Below, piece after piece: positions 32,994 through 41,333 of a DNA stretch of 64,000 bases. The position numbers and the translations under genes are program-made. Source of the DNA: Taibaiella lutea (GTDB lineage: Bacteria; Bacteroidota; Bacteroidia; Chitinophagales; Chitinophagaceae); NCBI RefSeq assembly GCF_008629695.1, contig NZ_VWSH01000002.1, forward strand, positions 31,410 through 95,409, in the 5' to 3' direction. The stretch's first letter is position 1, and each line of letters begins with the position of its first letter. The notes under the pieces are model-generated. The model had not been told where the DNA came from, searched no databases, and worked only from the letters and a program-made list of their open reading frames with translations.

Positions 32994-35072
32994 ATGAAAA
33001 GAAAGAAAGATGCTCCCATTATCCGTGACCTTAGCTGGTTGTCATTCAATGACAGGGTAATGCAGGAAGCTAAAGATACTTCAGTACATATATATGACAG
33101 GCTTCGTTTTTTAGGTATTTTTTCAAATAATCAGGATGAGTTTTTCAGGGTAAGGGTTGCCGCTTTGAATAAGATGGTACGGATGGGAAAGATGGCTAAA
33201 ATGCATCTGGAACAACATCCTGAAAAGATACTGGAAGCTATACAGGCAAAGGTTCTGGAACAAGGCGCCGAATTTGACAGGACTTATGCAAGCATTATCC
33301 GCGAACTGACAAAGCAAAATATTTTTATTAAGAATGAAAAACAACTAAGCAGCAAGCAGCTTACTTACGTTAAGGCTTATTTTGAAGACAGGGTGCGTAC
33401 GCAGATTGTACCATTGATGGTTGAAAGTATCCCGCAGACCCCGCTTTTAAAAGATAACGCTATATATCTTGCATGTGTTTTAGGTAGTAACGAAAATCCA
33501 ATGATGCAACGTTATGCATTGATTGAGGTGCCTGTTAAATCACTGTCGAGATTTATCCTGTTGCCATCCGAAAAGGATACAAGGGATATTATTTTACTGG
33601 AAGACATTATACGTTGTAATCTTCCGAATCTGTTTGCTGCATTTGGTTTTAATCGTTTTCTCAGTTATGTTATCAAAGTAACACGTGATGCCGAATTTGA
33701 ACTGGATTATGATGTTAATAAAAATCTGATTCAGGAATTAGAAAAAGGAATCAAAAACAGGAAAAAAGGACAGGCGACAAGGTTTGTTTATGACAGAAAT
33801 ATTGATCCGGGATTGCTGGCCTATCTTACTAAACGATTGAATCTTTCCAAAAAGGACAACCTTATACCGGGAGGACGTATCCATAACTTTAAAGACTTTA
33901 TGGATTTCCCGCCGACCGTATTCAGTGATTTTGTACCTCGTTCCAAGCCATTTGTACATCCTTCTTTGATACAACCATGCCGTATTATGGATGTGTTGAA
34001 TCATCAGGATGTGATGTTGAATTTCCCTTATCACTCGTTTGATTCTATAATCGATTTATTGAGGGAAGCAGCGATCGATCCGTTTGTTCAGAGTATTAAA
34101 ATTACCTGCTATCGTCTGGCAAAAGATTCAAAAATTGCCAATGCGCTGATTAATGCTGTACGTAATGGAAAAGATGTAATGGTAGTGCTGGAGCTGCGTG
34201 CCCGTTTTGATGAAGAAGCCAATATGAAATGGAAAGAGAAGCTGGAAGATGAAGGTGTAAGAGTGATTCTGGGATTGCCTAATCAAAAGGTACATGCTAA
34301 ATTATGTCTGATCAGAAAAAGGGAGTTTGAACATACCAAAGAATATGGTTTTGTAAGCACGGGTAACTTTAATGAAAGCAGTGCAAGGTTTTACGGAGAT
34401 CATTGTTTACTGACATCCAACCGGAAAATACTGAGCGATGCGGCAAGGATATTCAATTACCTTGAAAACCCTTCCGCGAGGGTGAACCAGATTAAAGCTT
34501 GTAAAACATTAGCGGTAGCTCCTTTAAATATGCGCAGCTCCTTTGTTGCCTTGATTGATCAGGAAATAAAAAATGCCCTGGCCAAGAAAGAAGCCTCTAT
34601 GATACTAAAAATGAATAGTCTGGTTGACGGAACTTTAATTCATAAATTGTACGAAGCTGCGGAAGCAGGAGTTAAAGTAAGCCTGATTATAAGGGGTATT
34701 TGTTGTGTATTGACAAAGCAAAAAACTTTTGTTCACAGTATAAAAGCGCTGAGTATTATTGACGAATACCTGGAGCATGCAAGAGTATTTGTATTTCATA
34801 ACAGAGGCAATGCCAAAGTATTTATTTCTTCTGCTGACTGGATGGTACGGAACCTCGACCATCGCATTGAAGCTGCCTGCCCAATCTTTGATAAAGCAAT
34901 ATCCAAAGAGCTGATCGATATTTTGAATATCCAGTTGTCGGAAAATGTGAAGGGTAGGGTATTGGATAATAATCAAAAAAATGATTATGTAAAAGCAGAT
35001 GACGATGAACCGGAAATACGTTCTCAGGTGGAAACCTATGATTATCTTTTTAAGAAAACAATAGCGATTTAG
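32994..35072 (+). CDS. ppk1: Polyphosphate kinase 1
   Basis: 692 residues, full length. It transfers the ATP gamma-phosphate to polyphosphate. N-terminal RDLSWLSFNDRVMQEA and LRFLGIFSNNQDEFFRVRVAAL are diagnostic. The phosphorylated His is His434 in GLPNQKVHAKLCLI; FNESSARFYGDH and MVRNLDHRIEAACPI are the other active-site segments (phospholipase D-like fold). The ppx gene follows after 79 bp, so synthesis and hydrolysis of polyphosphate are probably co-regulated. Confidence 0.96.
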   Translation: MKRKKDAPIIRDLSWLSFNDRVMQEAKDTSVHIYDRLRFLGIFSNNQDEFFRVRVAALNKMVRMGKMAKMHLEQHPEKILEAIQAKVLEQGAEFDRTYASIIRELTKQNIFIKNEKQLSSKQLTYVKAYFEDRVRTQIVPLMVESIPQTPLLKDNAIYLACVLGSNENPMMQRYALIEVPVKSLSRFILLPSEKDTRDIILLEDIIRCNLPNLFAAFGFNRFLSYVIKVTRDAEFELDYDVNKNLIQELEKGIKNRKKGQATRFVYDRNIDPGLLAYLTKRLNLSKKDNLIPGGRIHNFKDFMDFPPTVFSDFVPRSKPFVHPSLIQPCRIMDVLNHQDVMLNFPYHSFDSIIDLLREAAIDPFVQSIKITCYRLAKDSKIANALINAVRNGKDVMVVLELRARFDEEANMKWKEKLEDEGVRVILGLPNQKVHAKLCLIRKREFEHTKEYGFVSTGNFNESSARFYGDHCLLTSNRKILSDAARIFNYLENPSARVNQIKACKTLAVAPLNMRSSFVALIDQEIKNALAKKEASMILKMNSLVDGTLIHKLYEAAEAGVKVSLIIRGICCVLTKQKTFVHSIKALSIIDEYLEHARVFVFHNRGNAKVFISSADWMVRNLDHRIEAACPIFDKAISKELIDILNIQLSENVKGRVLDNNQKNDYVKADDDEPEIRSQVETYDYLFKKTIAI

Positions 35073-35151
35073 GTTTGTTATTTTTGAAAAGCATTTTATA
35101 AAAGATTAAGTTTGTAGTTCGTTTTACAAACCAAAATAAATTTAGATCGCG

Positions 35152-36036
35152 TTGATTTTAGCTGCTATTGATATTGGTTCCAATGCTGTCCGTTTATTGA
35201 TTACAGAAGTGTCGGAATATAAAGACGGTACGATTGACTATACGAAGCTTAATTTGCTGAGAGTTCCGTTACGCCTGGGTTTCGATGTGTTTTCAGAAGG
35301 GATTATATCTCCGGTGAAGGTAGAGAAACTGATTGATACGATGCGTTCCTATCAGTTGCTCATGAAGGTATATAATGTGGAGGCCGTAAAAGCCTGCGCC
35401 ACATCGGCCATGCGCGATGCGCGTAATGCTCCTCTTATTGTTGAAAAGGTTAAAGAGTTAACAGGCATTGAAATCAGTGTTATTTCAGGCAGAGAAGAGG
35501 CTAATATCATTTATGAGACACATATTGCGGAAAAGCTGAGTGACGATCAAAGTTATTTATACATTGATGTTGGTGGTGGCAGTACGGAACTTACCTTGTT
35601 TTCCAGAAATCAGATTGTATTTAAGGAGTCATTCAATATCGGTACTATCCGTATGTTGAGTGATAAAGTCTCGGAATCACAATGGGAGCACATGAAGTGG
35701 TTTGTAAAAACACATACGAAAGATTATCCTACTGTTCACGCTATCGGTTCAGGTGGTAACATCAATAAGATATTTTCCATTTCCAAACGAAAAGAAGGAA
35801 AGCCGCTTCCTTTAGAACTTTTAAAGGATTATTATAAAGAATTGAACAGCAGTACGGTGGAAGAAAGAATGCATATTTACAATCTTCGTCAGGACCGCGC
35901 CGATGTATTGGTACCTGCTTTGCAAATCTATACTTCTGTGATGCGGTGGGCGGGGGCCGAAGAGATCTATGTGCCGAAAATAGGGTTGGCAGATGGTCTT
36001 ATCAAGGTGATGTATCAGGAAAGAAAAGTCAAATAA
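35152..36036 (+). CDS. ppx: Exopolyphosphatase / Ppx-GppA family phosphatase
   Basis: 294 residues, the short form without the C-terminal HD-like domain. The ATPase-fold motifs are LAAIDIGSNAVRLLI (N-terminus) and YLYIDVGGGSTELTLF (~145), plus HAIGSGGNINKI. The start is a TTG at 35152, forced by the conserved AIDIGSN immediately following. Substrate is polyphosphate (or pppGpp in GppA); pairing with ppk1 favours polyphosphate. Confidence 0.9.
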   Translation: MILAAIDIGSNAVRLLITEVSEYKDGTIDYTKLNLLRVPLRLGFDVFSEGIISPVKVEKLIDTMRSYQLLMKVYNVEAVKACATSAMRDARNAPLIVEKVKELTGIEISVISGREEANIIYETHIAEKLSDDQSYLYIDVGGGSTELTLFSRNQIVFKESFNIGTIRMLSDKVSESQWEHMKWFVKTHTKDYPTVHAIGSGGNINKIFSISKRKEGKPLPLELLKDYYKELNSSTVEERMHIYNLRQDRADVLVPALQIYTSVMRWAGAEEIYVPKIGLADGLIKVMYQERKVK

Positions 36037-36040
36037 TTAT

Positions 36041-36080
36041 AAAAGGGTTTCAGTTTTTAAAACTGAAACCCTTTTTATTT
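36041..36080. terminator. Terminator of ppk1-ppx, possibly bidirectional
   Basis: AAAAGGGTTTCAGTTTT (36041-36057) pairs with AAAACTGAAACCCTTTT (36059-36075); T-rich after. Lies between convergent genes. Confidence 0.85.
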
Positions 36081-36103
36081 CACTTAATTAGCAATTGTTA
36101 ATC

Positions 36104-37255
36104 TTACAGGTTAAATTTGAAATTAACACCGTAAACGTACCTGCCGCCTTTATCTTCTTTTTTGAAATTCCCCGCCAGATTAAAGCCGACTGATGCAAAG
36201 CGGTTGATGCCGAAATTGAAACCCAGATTAAACAAAGGTTTTTCATCTTTGATGTCCATTATACCAATCAGAAGGGAAGTTTTTTGCGGCATTAGCCCCA
36301 TGCTTTTCTTGCATACACCTATTTCGGCATTATAGGACCTGTAAAACCCGACCGTAGTTTTTAGTGTTGAGGTGGAAGAACGCATTCCGAAGCCGCTAAA
36401 ATTGACTCCGGCAAAGCCTTGCATTTTACCTCTGGTAGGAATAAGATAGGCAAATGTTGTTTCTACATAAGGCGAAATGGAATTATTATAAACTATGGCG
36501 CCAAAGCCCAGGAACAATCCGAAATGTCCGCCGTAAGCTGGCCTGTTTCCTCTCAATATTGCCAGAGAATCTCCATTATTGGCATCAACTGCAAATGTAA
36601 GATTGTGTGAAGTGGCATCCTGTCTGTTCCAGCTTTTTCGTTTCTCGTTAATAACAGAATCGGTTATGTTTCCTAATCTTTCCATCAAAGCAGGGTCACT
36701 TTTTAACTGCGCTATATCATTAATATCTTTCAGGATAAATGTATATTGTATCTGCACCAGACCGGAATCTATAATAGGCTTGGTTTTTATTGATACATTT
36801 TTTACGATACGGATGGTATCAAAACCTGTTTTCAGCTGATAATAAGAGCCGTCTTTATAAGCCAGTTGATTTTTGTTTTTTTCATCTTCTTTATAGTTTA
36901 AAGACAGCACTTTATTATTGATGGGGATATTTATTTCCAGTAATTTTTCTGAATAATCTGACCTGAACGAATCTTTTAATTGCTGTACTTGTGTTGCAGC
37001 GATGTCAGTTATCTGAGAAAGCATATTTTTATCTCCCCAATCGCTTAGTCTCAGGAAATCTATTTTCAATATTCCGTCATTTGGCAATTGATATTCGAAA
37101 TGATGATTATACTGATCGGGACTTATGTTATACAGGTTTTTGTTTGGATCAGGCATATCCATAGACATTAAATCGGGGTCGCCAAATAATCCCTGAGCAT
37201 GTGTAGCACTAAATAGGCATAAGAAAGCAATTAATAAAAGACTGACTTTTTGCAT
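36104..37255 (-). CDS. Exported protein, probable outer-membrane beta-barrel end
   Basis: 383 residues, signal peptide ending SATHAQ. Residues ~40-210 are mixed helix and strand. The last ~150 residues show short alternating strands with terminal aromatic/Leu (GGHFGLFLGFGAIVYNNSISPYVETTFAYLIP, GFNFGINRFASVGFNLAGNF, YVYGVNFKFNL). The ending in FNL fits an outer-membrane barrel. It lies 11 bp downstream of the putative anti-sigma gene in the same direction and is probably the third member of the sigma operon. I do not recognise a family. Confidence 0.75.
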   Translation of the reverse strand: MQKVSLLLIAFLCLFSATHAQGLFGDPDLMSMDMPDPNKNLYNISPDQYNHHFEYQLPNDGILKIDFLRLSDWGDKNMLSQITDIAATQVQQLKDSFRSDYSEKLLEINIPINNKVLSLNYKEDEKNKNQLAYKDGSYYQLKTGFDTIRIVKNVSIKTKPIIDSGLVQIQYTFILKDINDIAQLKSDPALMERLGNITDSVINEKRKSWNRQDATSHNLTFAVDANNGDSLAILRGNRPAYGGHFGLFLGFGAIVYNNSISPYVETTFAYLIPTRGKMQGFAGVNFSGFGMRSSTSTLKTTVGFYRSYNAEIGVCKKSMGLMPQKTSLLIGIMDIKDEKPLFNLGFNFGINRFASVGFNLAGNFKKEDKGGRYVYGVNFKFNL

Positions 37256-37266
37256 GGTATTGAATA

Positions 37267-37911
37267 TTAATTTTTTGAATTGAAAAATTGATTACTTACT
37301 ATCATTGAAATGGTTTCGGATTTATCGTCTGCATGACCCGGAATAATTATTTTATTGAATAAAGCATAATTCTCCGGCTGCTTTGTCTGAGGAATGGCAT
37401 TTTCATTCTCCATATCTACAAGATGTAATACTCTAACTTTTGGCCTTGGCACTTCTGCTGTTGCTATTAATTGTTGACTGTTATTTGTCTGTGTCACATC
37501 TGTTTTGTTATTATTTTCCTGCTTAGGCTGCGATGCTGTACCGGCAACGGTTTCGGGAGATATTGTTTTTTTAACTTCAGGCAAAGTGTTGTTTTGATTT
37601 ATTGTGTTTTGTGTCGTGTTTTGTACGACGAAAACAGTATCACTGATTGTCTGAATAGAAGGAATTGTCTTTGTTACTGTAACTGTTTTAATCACTTCTT
37701 TTTGAGAATGAAATAAGAAAGGCAGGCAAAGCAAAATGCCTATAATAACAGCTGCGGCATGGCTTATCCATTTTTTAAAAGGAATAATTTTTGTTTGTTG
37801 TTTTGATTCAATTCTGTCCCAGACGGCTTTTTTATCCAAATTAAAACCTGCATCGGCGGCACTCGCTCCATCCAGCAGATTCTTTATTTGTTTATCAAAA
37901 TCATTTTTCAT
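37267..37911 (-). CDS. Membrane protein in anti-sigma position
   Basis: 214 residues. A cytoplasmic N-terminus of ~50 residues (DFDKQIKNLLDGASAADAGFNLDKKAVWDRIES) is followed by one membrane helix (WISHAAAVIIGILLCLPFLF) and a ~145-residue extracytoplasmic part rich in Asn, Gln and Thr. The gene follows the ECF sigma gene after 20 bp. Position and topology fit an anti-sigma factor, although no zinc-binding HxxxCxxC motif is present. Sequence family not recognised. Confidence 0.75.
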   Translation of the reverse strand: MKNDFDKQIKNLLDGASAADAGFNLDKKAVWDRIESKQQTKIIPFKKWISHAAAVIIGILLCLPFLFHSQKEVIKTVTVTKTIPSIQTISDTVFVVQNTTQNTINQNNTLPEVKKTISPETVAGTASQPKQENNNKTDVTQTNNSQQLIATAEVPRPKVRVLHLVDMENENAIPQTKQPENYALFNKIIIPGHADDKSETISMIVSNQFFNSKN

Positions 37912-37931
37912 CTTTTACTATTTAAGGATGG

Positions 37932-38465
37932 TTAATTGTTTTTGGCGAGCATTTCTTTCAACATATTGCGGGCTTTGAAGAGTTGCGATTTGGATGTATT
38001 TTCTGATATGTTCAGCATTGATGCTATTTCTTTATGTCCTTTTTCTTCAAAAACAAACAGGTTGAAAACAGTCCGGTAACCGGGTGGCAGCGTTTGTATA
38101 TTTTTTAGGATAGCGGCAACATGTAAATTTTGAAATACATTTTCCTCCTGAAAGACATTGTCCAATACCGGATATTCATCTATGGAAATAACAAGCTCTT
38201 TTTTCTTCCTCAGAAACATCAGGCATTCATTGACAGCTATTTTCCGAAGCCATGCGGTGAGGCTTCCGACCCCTGTAAAGCTGAATGAATCTATATTTTT
38301 AAAAGCTTTTACAAAACAATCTGAAAGCAACTCTTCTGCATCCGCTTTATTGGTTACATACCGTAAGCAAACCATAAAAAGCATATCTGCGCACTGCTCA
38401 TACAACATCCGTTGTGCAAAAGAATCTTTTCGTTTGCAGGCTTCGATAAGTTGTATTTCAGTCAT
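37932..38465 (-). CDS. ECF RNA polymerase sigma factor
   Basis: 177 residues. Region 2 (RMLYEQCADMLFMVCLRYVTNKADAEELLSDCFVKAFKNIDSF) and region 4 (LQTLPPGYRTVFNLFVFEEKGHKEIASMLNISENTSKSQLFKARNMLKEML) are complete. First gene of the minus-strand run with a membrane anti-sigma-like protein and an outer-membrane-like protein. No TonB/SusC gene follows, so this is not the usual Bacteroidota FecI/FecR/SusCD set. Confidence 0.93.
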   Translation of the reverse strand: MTEIQLIEACKRKDSFAQRMLYEQCADMLFMVCLRYVTNKADAEELLSDCFVKAFKNIDSFSFTGVGSLTAWLRKIAVNECLMFLRKKKELVISIDEYPVLDNVFQEENVFQNLHVAAILKNIQTLPPGYRTVFNLFVFEEKGHKEIASMLNISENTSKSQLFKARNMLKEMLAKNN

Positions 38466-38570
38466 AAAAATGGCTGTTGTAATTTTTAAGGTTTGTTTTG
38501 TTTAACTACTGTAGTATATATATAAATGCAGGCTGAAGAATAAAGGTTGCCCGGGCGTAAAAAAATATTT

Positions 38571-39803
38571 TTAAGATGCGGCAATGTGCTTTGCTGCAAT
38601 AAAACCTGTTGTCCATGCATTCTGAAAATTGAAGCCGCCGGTAATGCCATCGACATTCAGTATTTCTCCGGCAAAATATAAACCGGGAATAATGCGGCTC
38701 ATCATAGTATTAGCGTCTATTTCACCAAGGAGGATACCGCCTGCTGTTACAAATTCTTCTTTGTAGGTTGTTTTACCTTTTACTTCCAATTCGTAAGCAC
38801 AAAGGTTTTTGATAAGCTTGTTTTGCTCCCTGGCGGGAAGTTCTGCCCAGCGTATATTTTCATCAATGCCGGATTGTGTGCATAGAAATTCCCAAAGACG
38901 GGAAGGGAGGCCAAAAGGGTTTTTGTTGATAGTTTTTTGGGAAGCCAGTATTTTTCTTTGAGATAATATTTCTTCCCGTAATGTTTCTTCATTGAAGGTT
39001 GGCAGCCAATTAACCTGAATAGTAAAGTCCCAGTTTCTTTGTTGCAACTCTCTTGCGCCCCATGCGCTTAAACGCAGTATGGCAGGACCGCTGAGACCCC
39101 AATGTGTAATAAGGACAGGCCCCTGTTCTTTTAATTTTGTACCGTTAATTTTTACCTGTGCTTCTTTAACACTGATACCCATTAATTCCACAATAGGATG
39201 CTTTGGTATATTAAACGTAAAAAGAGAAGGAACGGGTTCTTCAATGGTATGGCCTAAATCTTTCAGCCAATCGAACATGCTGCTCTTTGGAAAGCCGCCA
39301 CAGGCAATGGTTATAAAATCTGCTTGTAATGTTTTCTGATTTTTTAGTTGTAACTCAAATTCATATTCTTCCTTACGGATGCTTTGTACATCCGCATTCA
39401 TTCTGATGTCGATATTATATTTACGCGCTTCGTTTAACAGACAGTCGATTATAGTTTGCGAGTCATCGGTAACCGGAAACATGCGTCCGTCCTGTTCTGC
39501 CTTTAAGACTACTCCTCTTGATTCAAACCATTCTATGGTGTCGCTGGTGAAAAACTGATGAAAGGTCTTCTTTACAAACTTTTCGCCACGCGGGTATTTT
39601 TTAGACATTTCGCTGATACTGAAACAGGCATGGGTAACATTACAACGTCCGCCGCCACTTATTTTTACCTTGCTTAAAAGCTTTGTGGATTTTTCCAGCA
39701 GTATAATATGAAGGGCAGGATTTTGAATGGCTGTATTGATGGCGCAAAAAAATCCTGCAGCACCGCCGCCGATAACTACTAATGTCTTTTTGTTATTTGC
39801 CAT
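38571..39803 (-). CDS. NAD(P)/FAD-dependent oxidoreductase, HI0933/BaiN family
   Basis: 410 residues. FAD-binding Rossmann motif VVIGGGAAGFFCAINTA at the N-terminus, KISGGGRCNVTHACFS, and the C-terminal MMSRIIPGLYFAGEILNVDGITGGFNFQNAWTTGFIAAKHIA of the HI0933 family (YhiN/BaiN). The ATG at 39803 starts the Rossmann strand; an upstream start at 39848 would add unrelated residues. Its start overlaps the end of the serine hydrolase gene by 11 bp. The physiological reaction is uncertain. Confidence 0.9.
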   Translation of the reverse strand: MANNKKTLVVIGGGAAGFFCAINTAIQNPALHIILLEKSTKLLSKVKISGGGRCNVTHACFSISEMSKKYPRGEKFVKKTFHQFFTSDTIEWFESRGVVLKAEQDGRMFPVTDDSQTIIDCLLNEARKYNIDIRMNADVQSIRKEEYEFELQLKNQKTLQADFITIACGGFPKSSMFDWLKDLGHTIEEPVPSLFTFNIPKHPIVELMGISVKEAQVKINGTKLKEQGPVLITHWGLSGPAILRLSAWGARELQQRNWDFTIQVNWLPTFNEETLREEILSQRKILASQKTINKNPFGLPSRLWEFLCTQSGIDENIRWAELPAREQNKLIKNLCAYELEVKGKTTYKEEFVTAGGILLGEIDANTMMSRIIPGLYFAGEILNVDGITGGFNFQNAWTTGFIAAKHIAAS

Positions 39804-41220
39804 AGCCCAATGCCTGATAGATATAGGTTTGCGCTTTTGTACGAACACCTAAAGTATTGATGAGATTATTGTCTGCAGTCGGGTTTACTCTGTTGGACAG
39901 GAATATAAAGGTGATGCCTGTTTCAGGGTCTGCCCATGCACAGGTGCCTGTAAATCCCTGATGACCGAATGTGGTTTTGGAACAAAGATCGGATGCAGGG
40001 CCACCATCGCCTTTGCTTTTATTTGGTTTGTCAAACCCTAATGCACGACGGCTGATGTCGCTGTTGAATCCTGTGAAGGTCTGTAATGTAGATGTTTTCA
40101 GGTATCTGCGTCCTTTATAGGTGCCGCCGTTAATAAGCATCTGAAGGATAACTGCCATGTCTTTTGAATTGCTGAATATGCCTGCATGGCCTGCAATACC
40201 GCCCAGCATGGCCGTTCCCGGATCGTGCACGTAGCCTTGTATTAATTGAAAACGGAAGTACTGATCATTTTCAGTTGGCGCACATTGTTTTGTAAGGCCT
40301 TTTCTCCAGGGATTAAACATGGTGTATTTCAATCCTAAAGGTTGATAGAAGTTTTCATAAACGTATTGAGCCAATGGTTTACCGCTTACGGCTTCTGCTA
40401 CTTTTTGCAAAAAATAAAAATCAAGGTCGCTGTAAACGTATCGTCCCTTATTCTCCAGTGGGCTTGCGAGGATTTCTTTCCAGATGGTATCTCTGTAAGT
40501 ATTTAAAATAAAATCGTTGGCTGCAACGGGTGTCCTGAATAAAGTATCTGCGCTTATGTGGTATAAATCTTTGCGCGGGCCTCCGGTAGCGGTGTCGAGT
40601 GTTGTTTTATAAAATGGAATCCATGCTTTTAATCCTGCCTGATGCAGTAGCAATTCGCGTATGGTAAGGTTTTCTTTATCGGTACCGATGGTAAAGGGAA
40701 GGTAATTTTTGAGATAACTGCTGAGATTGATTTTCCCTTCTTCATACAGTTTCATGACGGCTAATGTGGTAGCGGCAACTTTTGTAACAGAGGCAATATC
40801 GTATAGGGTACTGTCTGTTACGGGCTGAGATTTATCATAGGTAAAGTAGCCGAAGTTCTTTTTATAAATAATCTCGCCGTCTTTGGCTGCAAGAATCTGG
40901 CAACCGGGGAATACACCCTGATTGACGCAATTATTAATGAAAATGTTGAGGGTATTGATGGCTTCAGGATTGACAATAGCTGCTGCATTTCCGGAACCGT
41001 TCCCATATAAGGTGTGTGCCTCTTCAAAATCGCCTACATCGGACAGTGTTGTTGCATCGGTTACAAGCTTGGTTTTCCCCTTGGTTTTCTTTCCTTTCGG
41101 TTTCTTCTTTGAGGAAACACGTTTGGCATGTGTTGTTTTATGCTTTGTCTTTTGTGCAAAGACGGGTGCGTTTGAAAACAGCAGGCAAAAGGATAAGAGA
41201 TAAAAAAGGATTCTTTGCAT
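39793..41220 (-). CDS. Serine hydrolase (class C beta-lactamase-like), exported
   Basis: 475 residues. Signal peptide ending APVFAQ, then a very basic Lys/Thr-rich linker (residues ~24-52). The hydrolase domain has the S-x-x-K motif SVTK (Ser144, Lys147) and a Tyr motif YSD (YVYSDLDFYFLQ) in place of YAN. FGHQGFTGTC near the C-terminus supplies the HxG motif. Its placement next to a NagZ-like GH3 gene, oriented the same way, echoes the GH3-beta-lactamase fusion proteins of other Bacteroidota and argues for peptidoglycan or muropeptide processing. Confidence 0.88.
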   Translation of the reverse strand: MQRILFYLLSFCLLFSNAPVFAQKTKHKTTHAKRVSSKKKPKGKKTKGKTKLVTDATTLSDVGDFEEAHTLYGNGSGNAAAIVNPEAINTLNIFINNCVNQGVFPGCQILAAKDGEIIYKKNFGYFTYDKSQPVTDSTLYDIASVTKVAATTLAVMKLYEEGKINLSSYLKNYLPFTIGTDKENLTIRELLLHQAGLKAWIPFYKTTLDTATGGPRKDLYHISADTLFRTPVAANDFILNTYRDTIWKEILASPLENKGRYVYSDLDFYFLQKVAEAVSGKPLAQYVYENFYQPLGLKYTMFNPWRKGLTKQCAPTENDQYFRFQLIQGYVHDPGTAMLGGIAGHAGIFSNSKDMAVILQMLINGGTYKGRRYLKTSTLQTFTGFNSDISRRALGFDKPNKSKGDGGPASDLCSKTTFGHQGFTGTCAWADPETGITFIFLSNRVNPTADNNLINTLGVRTKAQTYIYQALGYGK

Positions 41221-41333
41221 CAGGGAAATATTTTTAATAATTACGGTTGTATTCCGGATTCGGGAATGTTATGCGATATTCACATAACGCGAAAGGCTTA
41301 CCAATGTTACTTAGTAATTATAAGTTTTGAAAT

